Source: Acidobacteriota bacterium
Lineage (GTDB): Bacteria; Acidobacteriota; Vicinamibacteria; Vicinamibacterales; CAVVIG01
Direction of reading: 5' to 3'
Length of the DNA stretch: 64,000 bases
Assembly (NCBI GenBank): GCA_016195265.1
Contig: JACPZW010000043.1
Span: forward strand, 36,077 to 100,076
Below, piece by piece: positions 9,279 through 18,656 of the stretch. Under the pieces are notes generated by a model. The model saw nothing but the letters and a program-made list of their open reading frames with translations, had not been told where the DNA came from and searched no databases. The stretch's first letter is position 1. Each line of letters opens with the position of its first letter. Made by a program: the position numbers and the translations under genes.

Positions 9279-9923
9279 TTACGCGGGCTTGCGAAACAGA
9301 ATCTCGCGGAGGTTGTTCTGCAGGAGAAATGAATCGGAGACGCGCAGGTTCGGAAACAACTTAATGATGTCGCGGTTGAGCAGAATCGCCTGCCGTCCCT
9401 GCGCCGCCGGATACGGCCGGTGCTTGAGGTTCACGTCGTCCACGATGACGAACTTGGTGTAGTGCATGTCGCGCGGCTGCGCCGTGCCAAAGAAGCCCAG
9501 CAGCGCGCCGTCGGGACGCAGGACGCGCGACAGCTCGTTCGCGAGTTCCTGCGCGGCTGGACGATTGAGGTAGTCGATCAGGTCCCAGCACAGGATGCCG
9601 TCCACCGATCCACCAGGCTGCGGAAAACGCTTGCGCAGGAATTCGGGCAGGGCGTCGAGCCGCCCTTCACGGACGTGCCGGTTCAAATCGGCGAAGACGT
9701 CCTCGATGAAGATCTTGCAGCCGAACTGCTCGCCGAAGAAGCTGACGTTAGTGCCGACCACCGGTCCCAGATCGAGCAGGACCGGTGCGTCGCGCGACGT
9801 GAGACACGTCAGGAACTTGCGGAGCGCCTTGGTGGCGAACACCGCATCGTCGACCGCGCCCGACGCTCCCGGAAAAGCGTCGGGCTCGCTTCGGCGTGGC
9901 GCGATGCGGTCGAGGAGACCCAA
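9279..9923 (-). CDS. Class I SAM-dependent methyltransferase-like protein
   Basis: The 214-residue protein has the Rossmann methyltransferase outline: VLLDLGPVVGTN as a motif I variant, a following acidic IEDVFADL strand end, DGILCWDLIDYL as motif IV, and VLRPDGALLGFF. Motif I lacks the usual GxGxG spacing, so SAM binding may be altered. The substrate is unknown. The start is a TTG at 9923, six bases after the bactofilin stop, with no better upstream codon. The context suggests a job tied to bactofilin or to the cell envelope, which is inference only. Confidence 0.65.
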   Translation of the reverse strand: MGLLDRIAPRRSEPDAFPGASGAVDDAVFATKALRKFLTCLTSRDAPVLLDLGPVVGTNVSFFGEQFGCKIFIEDVFADLNRHVREGRLDALPEFLRKRFPQPGGSVDGILCWDLIDYLNRPAAQELANELSRVLRPDGALLGFFGTAQPRDMHYTKFVIVDDVNLKHRPYPAAQGRQAILLNRDIIKLFPNLRVSDSFLLQNNLREILFRKPA

Positions 9924-9929
9924 CGCGCC

Positions 9930-10499
9930 TTACGCGCCGACGCGCTGTGGCGCGCCTGGCGCCTGCACGGGCGCCTGCTGCGCCTGGGGTTGCGGCACGA
10001 CGGCGGCCGGCGCCTGAGCCTGCGCCGGCTTGGCGGCCTGCGGTTGCGGCGCGACGCCCTTGCGCTGCATGTCCACGCTGCCGCGGAAATGCGCGCCCTC
10101 GGCGATCGCGACGCGCGGCGCGACGATATCTCCCTCCACCGACCCGTTGTCGCGGATGTCGACTTTGTCGCTCGCCGTCACGTTGCCCGTGACTTCGCCG
10201 AGCACGATGACGGCCTTGGCGAACACCTGCGCCTTGATGCGCCCGTTGGGACCGATCGTCAGCACGTGTTCCTTGAGCTGGATCGTGCCCTCGACGTGGC
10301 CTTCGATGGTGAGATCCTCGCTCCCGTTCAGCTCGCCTTTGATCACCACTGACTTGCCGATATTCACGATGTCCTTCTCCATATGCTGGCTCGTTTCTGA
10401 GCGTGAACCAGGAGTACCCGCCTGGAGCGGCGCGGACGGTGGCGGCGCCGCCGTCGGTTGTCCACTTACGGGTCGCACCGCTTCATCACGTTTCCACAT
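9930..10499 (-). CDS. Bactofilin (polymer-forming cytoskeletal protein)
   Basis: The central domain (about residues 48-150) is a right-handed beta-helix with short repeats such as LTIEGHVEGTI, VTASDKVDIRDNGSVEGDIVAP and VAIAEGAHFRGSV, typical of bactofilins. Both termini are disordered; the C-terminal tail is rich in Ala, Pro and Gln. Bactofilins self-assemble into filaments at the membrane and often organise cell-wall enzymes. The start at 10499 is chosen because GGAGGA lies seven or eight bases upstream; the frame is open further up without a ribosome-binding site. It heads the minus-strand operon and has a recognisable promoter at 10571-10600. Confidence 0.9.
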   Translation of the reverse strand: MWKRDEAVRPVSGQPTAAPPPSAPLQAGTPGSRSETSQHMEKDIVNIGKSVVIKGELNGSEDLTIEGHVEGTIQLKEHVLTIGPNGRIKAQVFAKAVIVLGEVTGNVTASDKVDIRDNGSVEGDIVAPRVAIAEGAHFRGSVDMQRKGVAPQPQAAKPAQAQAPAAVVPQPQAQQAPVQAPGAPQRVGA

Positions 10500-10570
10500 G
10501 TGTTCCTCCGCCCATCCGCTTACCAGGCGTCTCGGCTCTGTCGTCGTGGTTATCGGTCGAAGTTCCTGCG

Positions 10571-10600
10571 AGTATACGGGACGCTCCAAAACGTTGTCTA
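10571..10600 (-). promoter_or_regulatory. Likely sigma70-type promoter for the bactofilin operon
   Basis: On the minus strand TAGACA (10600-10595) and TATACT (10576-10571) are separated by 18 bases, each one mismatch from consensus. Transcription would start near 10563, giving a leader of roughly 60 bases. The site lies in the 149-bp divergent region shared with the cysteine desulfurase gene. Confidence 0.5.
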
Positions 10601-10648
10601 GTACCTTTATTATCAATAGTTAACGGGAGTGGTACAATCGGAACATCC

Positions 10649-11821
10649 ATGACGCGTATCTATTTTGACTACAATGCCACGACCCCGCCCGCGCCGGGCG
10701 TGGCCGACGCGGTGATCCGCGTCACACAGGACGTCTTCGGCAACGCCTCGAGCGTTCACGCGTTCGGTCAACAGGCCAAGACGGTTCTCGACGAGGCGCG
10801 GTCAGCGCTGGCTGCGCTGCTCCATGCGGATCAGTCCGAAGTCGTGTTCACGAGCGGCGGCACGGAAGCCGACAATTTCGCGATTCGCGGCGCGGCGGAG
10901 GCCCTCGAGCCGGCCGGACGGCGTCATCTGATCGCGAGCGCCATCGAGCACGAGGCGATTCTGAACACGGTGAAGGCCCTCACCCGCCGCGGATGGCGGA
11001 CGACGCTGCTGCGCGTGGACGAAACCGGCGTCGTGTCGCCCGAGCGCCTGCGCGAGGTGATTACCGACGACACCGCGATCGTCTCGGTCATGCACGCGAA
11101 CAACGAGATCGGCACGGTGCAGCCCGTCGGCGAGATGGCGGCGATCGCGCACGCGCACGGCGCGCTGATGCACACCGACGCGGTGCAGTCGGCGGGCAAG
11201 ATCCCGGTCGACGTCCGCGCGCTCGGTGTCGATCTGCTGTCGGTTTCGGCGCACAAGTTCAACGGGCCCAAGGGCGCCGGCGCGTTGTGGATCAAGCGCG
11301 GCACGCGCATGCAGCCGGTCATGACGGGCGGCAAGCACGAGCGCAACCGTCGCGCCGGCACCGAAAACGTCGCGGCGCTGGTGGGACTCGGCGTCGCCGC
11401 GGCACTGGCCGCGTCGAAGATGGCGAGCGAGGCGATCCGCGTCGCGGCGCTGCGCGATCGGCTCGAGGCCGGTATTCTGAGCGCGGTGCCCGGCACCGTC
11501 GTGAACGGCGCGCGCGAGTCGCGCGTGCCCAACACGACGAACATCAGCGTCGACCGCGTCGAAGCCGAGAGCCTGCTGATCGCGCTCGATCTCGAAGGCG
11601 TCGCGGTGTCGACCGGCTCAGCGTGCTCGTCGGGTACGCTCGAACCATCGCACGTGCTGCGCGCCATGGGACTGCCCGCGCACCGGACGCAGAACTCGCT
11701 GCGGTTCAGTCTGGGAATGTTCTCGACGCAGGAGGAAGTCGATCGCGTGATTGAGATCCTGCCACGCCTCGTCGAGAAATTGAGAGGATTGACAAGGAAA
11801 GCCGTGGCGGCCGGCGGCTAG
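10649..11821 (+). CDS. Cysteine desulfurase (NifS/IscS family)
   Basis: The 390-residue PLP enzyme begins at the ATG at 10649; upstream codons in this frame have no coding look. It shows the SAHKFNGPKGAG motif with the PLP lysine at K203, and GSACSSGT with the catalytic cysteine at C326. It takes sulfur from cysteine as a persulfide for Fe-S clusters and tRNA thiolation. The next gene is mnmA, which uses exactly this sulfur for 2-thiouridine, so the pair is functionally coherent. The last codons run into the CCAGCCACC repeat. Confidence 0.93.
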   Translation: MTRIYFDYNATTPPAPGVADAVIRVTQDVFGNASSVHAFGQQAKTVLDEARSALAALLHADQSEVVFTSGGTEADNFAIRGAAEALEPAGRRHLIASAIEHEAILNTVKALTRRGWRTTLLRVDETGVVSPERLREVITDDTAIVSVMHANNEIGTVQPVGEMAAIAHAHGALMHTDAVQSAGKIPVDVRALGVDLLSVSAHKFNGPKGAGALWIKRGTRMQPVMTGGKHERNRRAGTENVAALVGLGVAAALAASKMASEAIRVAALRDRLEAGILSAVPGTVVNGARESRVPNTTNISVDRVEAESLLIALDLEGVAVSTGSACSSGTLEPSHVLRAMGLPAHRTQNSLRFSLGMFSTQEEVDRVIEILPRLVEKLRGLTRKAVAAGG

Positions 11822-11864
11822 CGGCTGGAGATCCCAGCCACCAGTCACCAGCCACCAGCCACCT
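11811..11864. repeat. CCAGCCACCAG-type low-complexity repeat
   Basis: Imperfect copies of CCAGCCACCAG and CCAGTCACCAG fill the short gap between the cysteine desulfurase stop and the mnmA start, where a ribosome-binding site would be expected but none is obvious. Relatives occur at 14581-14625, 32523-32567 and 43930-43996. Confidence 0.6.
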
Positions 11865-12932
11865 ATGCGGATAGTCGCAGCCATGTCCGGCGGCGTCGAC
11901 TCGTCGGTCGCCGCGGCCCTGCTCGCCGAGCAGGGTCATGACGTCATCGGTCTGTCGATGCAACTCTATGACGCGTCCGGCGCGGACGGCCGTGCGTCAT
12001 TCGGCAGCTGCTGCTCCATCGACGACCTCCACGACGCACGCCGCGTCGCCGCCGTGATCGACATCCCGCATTACATCCTGAATTTCGAGCGGCAGTTCGA
12101 CGAGCAGGTCGTGTCGAACTTCGTGCACGAGTACGCCGCCGGCCGGACGCCCCTTCCCTGCGCGCACTGCAACAGCGACCTCAAGTTCGCGACACTCGTC
12201 GAGCGCGCGCGCGGCTTCGGCGCCGACATGGTGGCCACCGGGCACTACGCCCGTGTCGAGCGCGATGCGGCGAGCGGACGGTTCCTCCTCAAGCGCGGCG
12301 TCGATCCGGAGAAGGACCAGTCGTACTTTCTATTTCCGCTGACGCAGGATCAACTCGCGCACGCCGTATTCCCCGTCGGCGATCGGCCGAAAGACGAGGT
12401 GCGCGAGTACGCGCGCCGCCGCCGGCTGCCGGTGGCCGGCAAGCCGGACAGCCAGGAGATCTGTTTCATCCCCGACCACGATTACGCGGCGTTCGTCACC
12501 GAGCGCGTTCCCGCGGCCGCGCGCGAGGGCGCGATCGTCGACGCGCAGGGCCGTGTCCTCGGCAGCCACGGCGGCATCCATCGCTTCACGGTCGGCCAGC
12601 GCAAGGGCCTGGGCCTGTCCACGCCGGCCCCGATGTACGTGCTGGAACTGCGGCCGGCCGAGCGGCAGGTCGTTGTCGGCCCGAGAGCGTCGCTCGAGCA
12701 GACGATGCTGACGGCGTCAGGCGTGAATTGGATTCTGGATGCGCCCGTCGAGCCGCGGACGGTGACGGCGCAGATTCGTCACCGCCATCATCCGGCGCCC
12801 GCGATCGTGCGCGCCACCGGGCCGTCGACCGCCGAGGCCGTCTTCGAAACGCCGCAGATCGCGATCACGCCCGGCCAGGCGGTCGTCTTCTACGATGGTG
12901 ACGTCGTGGTCGGCGGGGGCTGGATCGACTAG
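11865..12932 (+). CDS. mnmA: tRNA-specific 2-thiouridylase
   Basis: The 355-residue protein has the PP-loop SGGVDSS (8-14). It has the two catalytic cysteines at the expected places, C99 (PLPCAHCNSD) and C200 (SQEICFIPD), and the central HRFTVGQRKGLG segment. MnmA activates U34 of tRNA-Lys, tRNA-Glu and tRNA-Gln with ATP and inserts sulfur to make s2U. Two of its substrates, tRNA-Lys(UUU) and tRNA-Glu(UUC), are encoded in this window. Sulfur probably comes from the desulfurase just upstream. Confidence 0.96.
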   Translation: MRIVAAMSGGVDSSVAAALLAEQGHDVIGLSMQLYDASGADGRASFGSCCSIDDLHDARRVAAVIDIPHYILNFERQFDEQVVSNFVHEYAAGRTPLPCAHCNSDLKFATLVERARGFGADMVATGHYARVERDAASGRFLLKRGVDPEKDQSYFLFPLTQDQLAHAVFPVGDRPKDEVREYARRRRLPVAGKPDSQEICFIPDHDYAAFVTERVPAAAREGAIVDAQGRVLGSHGGIHRFTVGQRKGLGLSTPAPMYVLELRPAERQVVVGPRASLEQTMLTASGVNWILDAPVEPRTVTAQIRHRHHPAPAIVRATGPSTAEAVFETPQIAITPGQAVVFYDGDVVVGGGWID

Positions 12933-12939
12933 TTCAGCA

Positions 12940-13106
12940 GAAAGAGAATGCCACCACGGAGGACACGGAGGGAATGGGCCACGGAGACACGGAGACGCAG
13001 AAAAGAGAGGGGTCGAACGCAGAGTCCGCCTTTCGTGACTTCGTGGCACCAACGCAAGAAATAGAGCCTCTCTGCGGTCTCTCTGCGCTCTCTTCGTTGT
13101 ACGTCG
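12940..13106. repeat. CCACGGAG/CTCTGCG low-complexity region between convergent genes
   Basis: The 174-bp gap between mnmA and trxB, which converge here, contains ACGGAGGACACGGAGG and ACGGAGACACGGAGACGCAG on the left and TCTCTGCGGTCTCTCTGCG on the right. The two halves are roughly inverted, so a transcript from either side could fold. No T-tract terminator was seen. A short relative is at 53375-53475. Confidence 0.55.
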
Positions 13107-14048
13107 TCAGACCGACGCGAGGTGTTCGGGGACGTTCTCGAGGAAGTGTTCGGCGTCGAGCGCGGCCATGCAGCCCGAGCCCGCCGCCGTGATCGCCTGC
13201 CGGTAAATGTGATCCTGAACGTCACCGCACGCGAACACGCCGGGCACGCTCGTCTTCGTGCCGTCGTGGGTGTTGATGTAGCCGTTCTGATCCAGCGCCA
13301 TCTGTCCGCGGAAGAGCGCCGTGTTCGGCGTGTGGCCGATGGCCACGAAGACGCCCGTCACCGGGACCTCGGTGCGCGCGCCCGACTTGTTGTGACGGAG
13401 AATCATCGAGGTGACTTCGCCCTTCCCCGTATCCTTAATGTCTTCGACTTCTGAATCGAGCTGCCACGCGATCTTCGGATTCGCCCGCGCCTTGTCCTGC
13501 ATGATTTTCGACGCGCGCAGCGTGTCGCGCCGGTGCACCAGGGTCACCTTCGACGCGAAGCGCGTCAGGAATACCGCTTCCTCCATCGCCGAATCGCCGC
13601 CGCCCACGACCGCGATCTCCTGGCCGCGGAAGAAGTAGCCGTCGCAGGTCGCGCACGTCGAGACGCCGTGCCCCATCAGTGTGCGCTCCGACGGCAGGCC
13701 GAGCAGCCGCGCCGACGCGCCGGTCGCGATGATGAGCGTCTGCGCGCGGTACTCCGCTTCGGACGTCTTCACGGCGAAGGGCCGGCGTGAAAGATCGATG
13801 CCCGCGACGTTGCCCTGAATAATTTCCGTCCCGAACTTCGCCGCCTGCGCGCGCATCTGGGCCATGAGATCCGGCCCCATGACGCCGTCGCTGTGGCCGG
13901 GAAAATTCTCGACCATCGTCGTCAGCATCAGCTGGCCGCCGGCCTCGAGGCCTTCGATGAGCAACGGCTGGAGATTGGCGCGCGCGGTGTAGAGAGCGGC
14001 GGTCAGGCCGGCCGGGCCTGACCCGATGATGAGAACGTTATGAGCCAT
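13107..14048 (-). CDS. trxB: Thioredoxin-disulfide reductase
   Basis: The 313-residue flavoprotein has the FAD-binding [12 protein letters not shown] near residue 9, the redox pair C132-A-T-C135, the NADPH-binding [10 protein letters not shown] that follows, and the C-terminal [13 protein letters not shown] block. It reduces thioredoxin with NADPH. It is downstream of trxA on the same strand, separated by a tandem 8-bp repeat, so both probably form one redox unit. Confidence 0.96.
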   Translation of the reverse strand: MAHNVLIIGSGPAGLTAALYTARANLQPLLIEGLEAGGQLMLTTMVENFPGHSDGVMGPDLMAQMRAQAAKFGTEIIQGNVAGIDLSRRPFAVKTSEAEYRAQTLIIATGASARLLGLPSERTLMGHGVSTCATCDGYFFRGQEIAVVGGGDSAMEEAVFLTRFASKVTLVHRRDTLRASKIMQDKARANPKIAWQLDSEVEDIKDTGKGEVTSMILRHNKSGARTEVPVTGVFVAIGHTPNTALFRGQMALDQNGYINTHDGTKTSVPGVFACGDVQDHIYRQAITAAGSGCMAALDAEHFLENVPEHLASV

Positions 14049-14056
14049 TTTGATTT

Positions 14057-14216
14057 GAGAATCTGAGGATTTGAGAATCTGAGGATCTGAGAATCTGAGA
14101 ATCTGAGAATCTGAGAATCTGAGAATCTGAGAATCTGAGAATCTGAGAATCTGAGAATCTGAGAATCTGAGAATCTGAGAATCTGAGAATCTGAGAATCT
14201 GAGAATCTGAGAATCT
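14057..14216. repeat. Tandem 8-bp repeat, 20 copies
   Basis: The unit GAGAATCT is repeated head to tail 20 times between trxA and trxB. The copies at 14065 and 14081 differ by one or two bases and the rest are identical. The trxA stop codon at 14224 lies just beyond in a degenerate extension of the same motif. The array is free of spacers, so it is a minisatellite and not a CRISPR. Such an array would be prone to slippage and could vary the trxA-trxB spacing. Confidence 0.95.
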
Positions 14217-14223
14217 GACATCC

Positions 14224-14559
14224 TCAGATTGAAAGGTGCTTGTCGAGCACTTTCTTGAGATCGTCCTTCCCGGCCAGCCCGACGACCGACTCGACGACCT
14301 GGCCGCCCTTGAAGAGCAGCAGCGTCGGGATGCCGCGGATCTGAAACTTGAACGACACGTTGGGGTTCTCGTCCACGTTCAGTTTGCCGATCGTGACCTT
14401 CCCGGCGTACTCGCTCGCGAGCGCGTCGACGGTCGGCGCCAGCCGCTTGCACGGCCCGCACCACTCCGCCCAGAAGTCCACGAGCACCGGCCCGCCCGAT
14501 TTCAGCACGCTATCGTCGAAGTTCCCGTCAGTAAACGTCTGCACGTTTTCGGTTGCCAT
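14224..14559 (-). CDS. trxA: Thioredoxin
   Basis: The 111-residue protein has the canonical active site WCGPCK with C34 and C37, the conserved buried VDFWAEWCG lead-in and the cis-proline region GIPTLLLF. It is the general cytoplasmic dithiol reductant, recycled by TrxB encoded immediately downstream. The last codons and stop lie in the margin of the 8-bp repeat array. Confidence 0.96.
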   Translation of the reverse strand: MATENVQTFTDGNFDDSVLKSGGPVLVDFWAEWCGPCKRLAPTVDALASEYAGKVTIGKLNVDENPNVSFKFQIRGIPTLLLFKGGQVVESVVGLAGKDDLKKVLDKHLSI

Positions 14560-14580
14560 CGCTTCTCCCAGGGTTCAGAA

Positions 14581-14625
14581 CACCAGCCACCAGCCACCAG
14601 CCACTAGCCACTAGCCACTAGCCAG
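14581..14625. repeat. CCAGCCACCAG-type low-complexity repeat
   Basis: Copies of CCACCAGC and CCACTAGC fill the gap between glgA and trxA. The CTA at 14611-14613 inside one unit is the glgA stop codon on the minus strand, so the last glgA codons are part of the repeat. Confidence 0.6.
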
Positions 14626-16119
14626 GCGCTTCTTGATCGCTCGATCATATATTTTGACGTACTCCCGTGCCGAACGGTGCCAGGAAAAATCTTCGCGCAT
14701 GCCGGCGCGCTGGAGCGCGCGCCAGGCGCGCCGCCGCCGGAACAGGTCGAGCGCGCGCGTGAGCGCGTCGAGCAGCGCGTCGGGCGTGTACGCCTCGAAC
14801 ACGATACCGGTCGCAGGGCGTCGCCTGGGCCCCGTCGCCGGCGCCGGCGCGTCCGCGTCGCGCACGGTATCCGCCAGGCCGCCCACCGCGCGCACGACCG
14901 GGACCGTGCCGTACCGCTGGCTGTACATCTGATTCAGGCCGGAGGGCTCGAACCGCGACGGCATCAGGAACATGTCGGCGCCGCCCTCGATGAGGTGCGC
15001 GAGCGATTCGTCGAAGCCAATCCGCGCGCCGATGCGGTCCGCGTGCGCCGCGGCCAGCGTCATCCACAGCCGCTGATACCGATCCTCGCCCTCGCCAAGG
15101 ACGACGAAGCTGGCATCCAACCGCGGCAGCCGGTCGGCCAGGGCCGCAATCAGGTCGAGTCCCTTCTGGTCCACCATTCGGGAGACCATGCCGACGAGCG
15201 GCCGCGCGAGCGCCGCCGCGTTCACCGGCAAGCCGTAACGCGACATCACCGCCGCCTTCGCCGCGGCCTTGCCCGCCAGATTCGTCGCGGAAAACGGCTC
15301 GGGCAGAAACGGATCGCGCGAGGGATCCCACGCCTCCACGTCGATGCCGTTGGGCACGCCCTCGAGATCCATGCGGCGGCGCCGCAGGATGCCGTCGAAG
15401 CCGCAGCCGAACTCCGGCGTCTGGATTTCTTCCGCGTACCGGCGGCTGACCGTCGTGACGATGTCCGCGTCGTTGATGCCGCCTTTCAGCAGGCTGACGC
15501 GGCCCCAGTATTCCATGCGATCCATCGTGAACTGATCCCAGCCGAGATCGAGCCGCGGCAGCCAGTCCGCTTCGCACAGGCCCTGGTACGCCAGGTTGTG
15601 AATCGTGAACACGCTCGGCGTGCCGGCCAGCACAGGATGCGACGCGTACATCGACCGCAGGTACACGGGCGCCAGCGCCGCCTGCCAGTCGTGCGCGTGG
15701 ACGATCGCCGGCGCGCCGTGATGAACGGCGTATTCGAGCGCCGCGCGGACGAGCACGGCAAACCGGCGCGGATTGTCAGGATAGTCGGCGCCGCCCGGTC
15801 CGTAGGTGGCGTCCCGCTCGAAGAGATCGGGACAGTCGACGAGGATTGCGCGCGCGCCGTCGCCGAGCGGCGCGTCGAAGAAGGCGACGGTCCGCGTCCA
15901 TCCGCCGACGGTGATCGGACAGGCGTCGATCCGCGCGCCCGCCGTGACCCCTTGGTACTTCGGAAGAACGAGCGTGGCGTCCCACCCGACGCGCGCCAGC
16001 GCCGCCGGCAAGGAGCCGAGGACGTCGGCCAGGCCGCCGGTCTTTACAAAAGGAAGCGCCTCCGATCCGATGATGAGAACGGAGCGGCGGCGCACCGGAC
16101 GGCCGCGTGGCTTCGGCAT
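14611..16119 (-). CDS. glgA: Glycogen (starch) synthase, ADP-glucose type
   Basis: The 502-residue GT5 enzyme shows the ADP-glucose binding KTGGLADV motif near residue 26 and the second-domain [22 protein letters not shown] block. It extends alpha-1,4-glucan chains from ADP-glucose. No glgC, glgB or glgP is nearby, so the rest of the pathway is elsewhere. The final residues (RLASG) and stop come from the adjacent repeat. The radical SAM gene ends 19 bases upstream. Confidence 0.94.
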   Translation of the reverse strand: MPKPRGRPVRRRSVLIIGSEALPFVKTGGLADVLGSLPAALARVGWDATLVLPKYQGVTAGARIDACPITVGGWTRTVAFFDAPLGDGARAILVDCPDLFERDATYGPGGADYPDNPRRFAVLVRAALEYAVHHGAPAIVHAHDWQAALAPVYLRSMYASHPVLAGTPSVFTIHNLAYQGLCEADWLPRLDLGWDQFTMDRMEYWGRVSLLKGGINDADIVTTVSRRYAEEIQTPEFGCGFDGILRRRRMDLEGVPNGIDVEAWDPSRDPFLPEPFSATNLAGKAAAKAAVMSRYGLPVNAAALARPLVGMVSRMVDQKGLDLIAALADRLPRLDASFVVLGEGEDRYQRLWMTLAAAHADRIGARIGFDESLAHLIEGGADMFLMPSRFEPSGLNQMYSQRYGTVPVVRAVGGLADTVRDADAPAPATGPRRRPATGIVFEAYTPDALLDALTRALDLFRRRRAWRALQRAGMREDFSWHRSAREYVKIYDRAIKKRLASG

Positions 16120-16138
16120 GGACGAAACAGCGCCGGCG

Positions 16139-17647
16139 CTAGGTGCCGGGCACCTGCAGTTCGGGCATCGGCGTGGCTGCGAAGAGACGCTGACAGGGCT
16201 TCGCGATCATCCGCGCCCAGGTCGCCGACCGATTGACCCGCGCGCTGTCGGTCGCGATGCCGGTGTTGGCGTACATCTGGCGGTACAGCTTCGAGATCAG
16301 CATAAACGCGAGCCGCGACTTGATGGACTCCACGCAATTCGATCGCGCCCAGATGTTCCGCCAGTTGTAGAAGCGATCCCAGGCGCCCTGCGTGCCGGCG
16401 CGAATGTCGTCGGGCGACATCAGCGGGTGCGGGACGTAGACCTTGGGCTGCTTGCCGTGCGGGATGAGCCAGTGGCGCGTCAGCGGAATCCCGTCAATCC
16501 GCGTGGGATCGGACGCCATGTTCTTCTCCCAGGCCGCGAAATCGACGGTCCCGGGGAACGGCGTCAGCATCAGGAACTGCGCGAACGTCACGCCCGAGCG
16601 CTCCGCGAGCTGTGCCGTCGCGGCGAAGGTGTCGGGCCGATCGCTCGGCAGGCCGAAGATGAACGACGCGAGGATGTGGACGCCGTGATGCCTGAACGCG
16701 CGCAGCCGATCGACGAGCTGCTCGCCGCTGAGGTTGAAGTCCTTGTAGACGTCTTTCAGTCCCTCGGCCGTGACCGCCTCGACGCCGACGAGCGCGCCCT
16801 TGATGCGCGCGTTTCTCATGGCGTCGAGGAATTGCGGATCCTCGGCCGCCTCCATCGTAATCTGCGTGAAGAAGACCATGTCGTCGGGCAGTCCGGCGAG
16901 CCGGCTCATGAGCTCGAAGCGCTCGGCGCGCATGGCTTTGAGCTCCTCGTAGCGGCTCTTGTCCTGACGCCGCGAGGCCTTCGCCAGATCGTCGAGGGTG
17001 ACGGGATAAAAGTTGTCGTCGGCGAGCGCGATGAACCGGAAGCCCATCCGGCGTAACTCGACGATTTCGTCGAGGACGGCATCCACCGTCCGCTGCCGCG
17101 GACGCTGCCCGTCGGTCTTCCACACCGAGCAGAACGAGCAGTGCTTCGGGCATCCGCGCACGGTCTGCACTGACGCCCACATGTATTTGTTCTTCGGCAT
17201 CAGCGACCAGCGCGCCGGCTTGAACTCCCCGCCCTCCACCTTGCCGCCGTCGTACATCGGCTGCGGCGCCTGACGGGTGCAATCGGCGAGCACTGTCGCC
17301 CAGACGACGTCGCCGTCGCCCTTGACGACGGAGTGCGCGCCGCCCAGCTTCAGGGCCTCTTCCGGGTACAGCGTGGCGTGAATGCCGCCGAAGATGACGT
17401 AACCACCGCGCTCGCGCACCTTCCGGCCGATCGCATACCCCTCCTGCGCATTGCCGGTATGGATCCCGATGCCGACCACGTCACCCGCCGACACCGTGCT
17501 CGGATCCCACGGGTCCAGCGTTTCGTCGGTGATGATCGGGTCGCCATAGGACGCGGGCGTCGCTGCCGCAAGCACGAACAACCACCGAGGCGTGATCACC
17601 CCAACGCCGAACGACAGGCCGCTGGGATTGATGAGATGCACCTTCAT
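16139..17647 (-). CDS. B12-binding domain radical SAM protein
   Basis: The 502-residue protein has an N-terminal cobalamin-binding-like Rossmann domain (about 1-130) and a radical SAM core with the cluster motif C166-x3-C170-x2-C173 (RGCPKHCSFCSVW). Members use 5'-deoxyadenosyl radicals, often for methylations or ring formations on lipids, tetrapyrroles or natural products. The DxHxxG cobalamin motif is not clearly conserved in the N-terminal domain, so B12 use is uncertain. The substrate is unknown. The start at 17647 has a GGAG upstream. It diverges from fdhE. Confidence 0.85.
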   Translation of the reverse strand: MKVHLINPSGLSFGVGVITPRWLFVLAAATPASYGDPIITDETLDPWDPSTVSAGDVVGIGIHTGNAQEGYAIGRKVRERGGYVIFGGIHATLYPEEALKLGGAHSVVKGDGDVVWATVLADCTRQAPQPMYDGGKVEGGEFKPARWSLMPKNKYMWASVQTVRGCPKHCSFCSVWKTDGQRPRQRTVDAVLDEIVELRRMGFRFIALADDNFYPVTLDDLAKASRRQDKSRYEELKAMRAERFELMSRLAGLPDDMVFFTQITMEAAEDPQFLDAMRNARIKGALVGVEAVTAEGLKDVYKDFNLSGEQLVDRLRAFRHHGVHILASFIFGLPSDRPDTFAATAQLAERSGVTFAQFLMLTPFPGTVDFAAWEKNMASDPTRIDGIPLTRHWLIPHGKQPKVYVPHPLMSPDDIRAGTQGAWDRFYNWRNIWARSNCVESIKSRLAFMLISKLYRQMYANTGIATDSARVNRSATWARMIAKPCQRLFAATPMPELQVPGT

Positions 17648-17743
17648 TCAGACTCCTCACTCAGGTCTCGCCCTCGCCGGATTTGCGAGGGTCAGACATT
17701 TTGGCACATATGGCGGTCGCGTGCGTCCGGTAGAATCGAACGG

Positions 17744-18598
17744 GTGACCGATCGTCCCATTCGTCCGCCGCGCGCCGAACCGCCTGATATCGTGGAGCTT
17801 CGAGCGTTGCGCGTCGCGCAACCCGAGCTGGCGACGGCGATCGACATGCAGATCGCGCTCGTCGACGTGCAGCGCCGCGTCCAGTCGCGCGTGCCGCTCC
17901 CCTGGATTCAGGTCGACGCGGAATGGCTCGCGCGCCAGCATCAGGCCGGCCGGCCCGTGATGCGCTTTCGCGATCTGCCGATCGAGTGGACCGACTTCCG
18001 GCTCGCGTTGCGGCAGAACGCGGACATCCTGCTGCGCTTCGAAGCGCTCGAGCGGGCCGACTACGATCAGATCGTCGCGCTCGGACGCGAAGGCAACGCG
18101 CTCGAACCGCTCGTCGCCCAATGGTACGAGCGAACCGCGGGACTGAGCGACGAGACGTCCGCCCCGCCCGACGCGCCGGCCGGACTCGAACAGGTGCTGG
18201 TGCTCGCGCTCCGGCCGTTCCTCGCCCGCTCGACTGAATCGCTCGGCCAGCAGATCGACGTGTCGTCGTGGAATCGCGCGGTCTGCCCGTTCTGCGGATG
18301 GGAGCCGGACTTCGCCGTCATCACCCCGAGCGCCGATCGCCGTCTGATCTGCGGGCGCTGCCTCGCGCAATGGAATTTTGCGCCGCTGGACTGCCCGTTC
18401 TGCGGCAACGATGATCGCGCGGGGATCACGTCCTTCGCGACCCGCGACGGCCGGTATCGCGTCTACGGATGCGATGTGTGCCACCGCTATCTCAAGGCCT
18501 ACGACGCGCGGAGCGCGACGCGCCCCGTGATGGTGGCCGTGGATTCGATTGCCACGCTGCCGCTGGATGCCGCGGCAATGCGGCGCGGCTATAAATAA
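17744..18598 (+). CDS. fdhE: FdhE-like formate dehydrogenase accessory protein
   Basis: Translation from the GTG at 17744 gives 284 residues. The C-terminal half carries four zinc/iron-binding cysteine pairs in the FdhE arrangement: CPFCGWEPDF, CGRCLAQWNF, CPFCGNDD and CDVCHRYLKAYD. FdhE is needed for activity of respiratory formate dehydrogenases and binds iron as a rubredoxin-like protein. No formate dehydrogenase genes are near, so the partner lies elsewhere. An in-frame ATG far upstream exists but lies inside the radical SAM gene and has no coding character. Confidence 0.85.
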   Translation: MTDRPIRPPRAEPPDIVELRALRVAQPELATAIDMQIALVDVQRRVQSRVPLPWIQVDAEWLARQHQAGRPVMRFRDLPIEWTDFRLALRQNADILLRFEALERADYDQIVALGREGNALEPLVAQWYERTAGLSDETSAPPDAPAGLEQVLVLALRPFLARSTESLGQQIDVSSWNRAVCPFCGWEPDFAVITPSADRRLICGRCLAQWNFAPLDCPFCGNDDRAGITSFATRDGRYRVYGCDVCHRYLKAYDARSATRPVMVAVDSIATLPLDAAAMRRGYK

Positions 18599-18656
18599 GG
18601 TGGCAGCCAGAAGGCAGACGCTGGGAGATGAGAGGCTGACAACTGAGCGCTGACCG
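18599..18656. repeat. Low-complexity filler between convergent genes
   Basis: The 58-bp gap between fdhE and the carboxypeptidase gene uses loosely repeated words (GGCAGCCAGAAGGCAGAC, GCTGACAACTGAGCGCTGACC), like other gap repeats but more degenerate. No terminator with a T-tract was found. Confidence 0.35.

Noticed and set aside
10600..10648. Promoter for the cysteine desulfurase gene
   Set aside because: AT-rich boxes are present (TACAAT at 10632) but no -35 at proper spacing could be defended.
14057..14216. Possible CRISPR array
   Set aside because: The 8-bp units are contiguous with no spacers and no cas genes are near.
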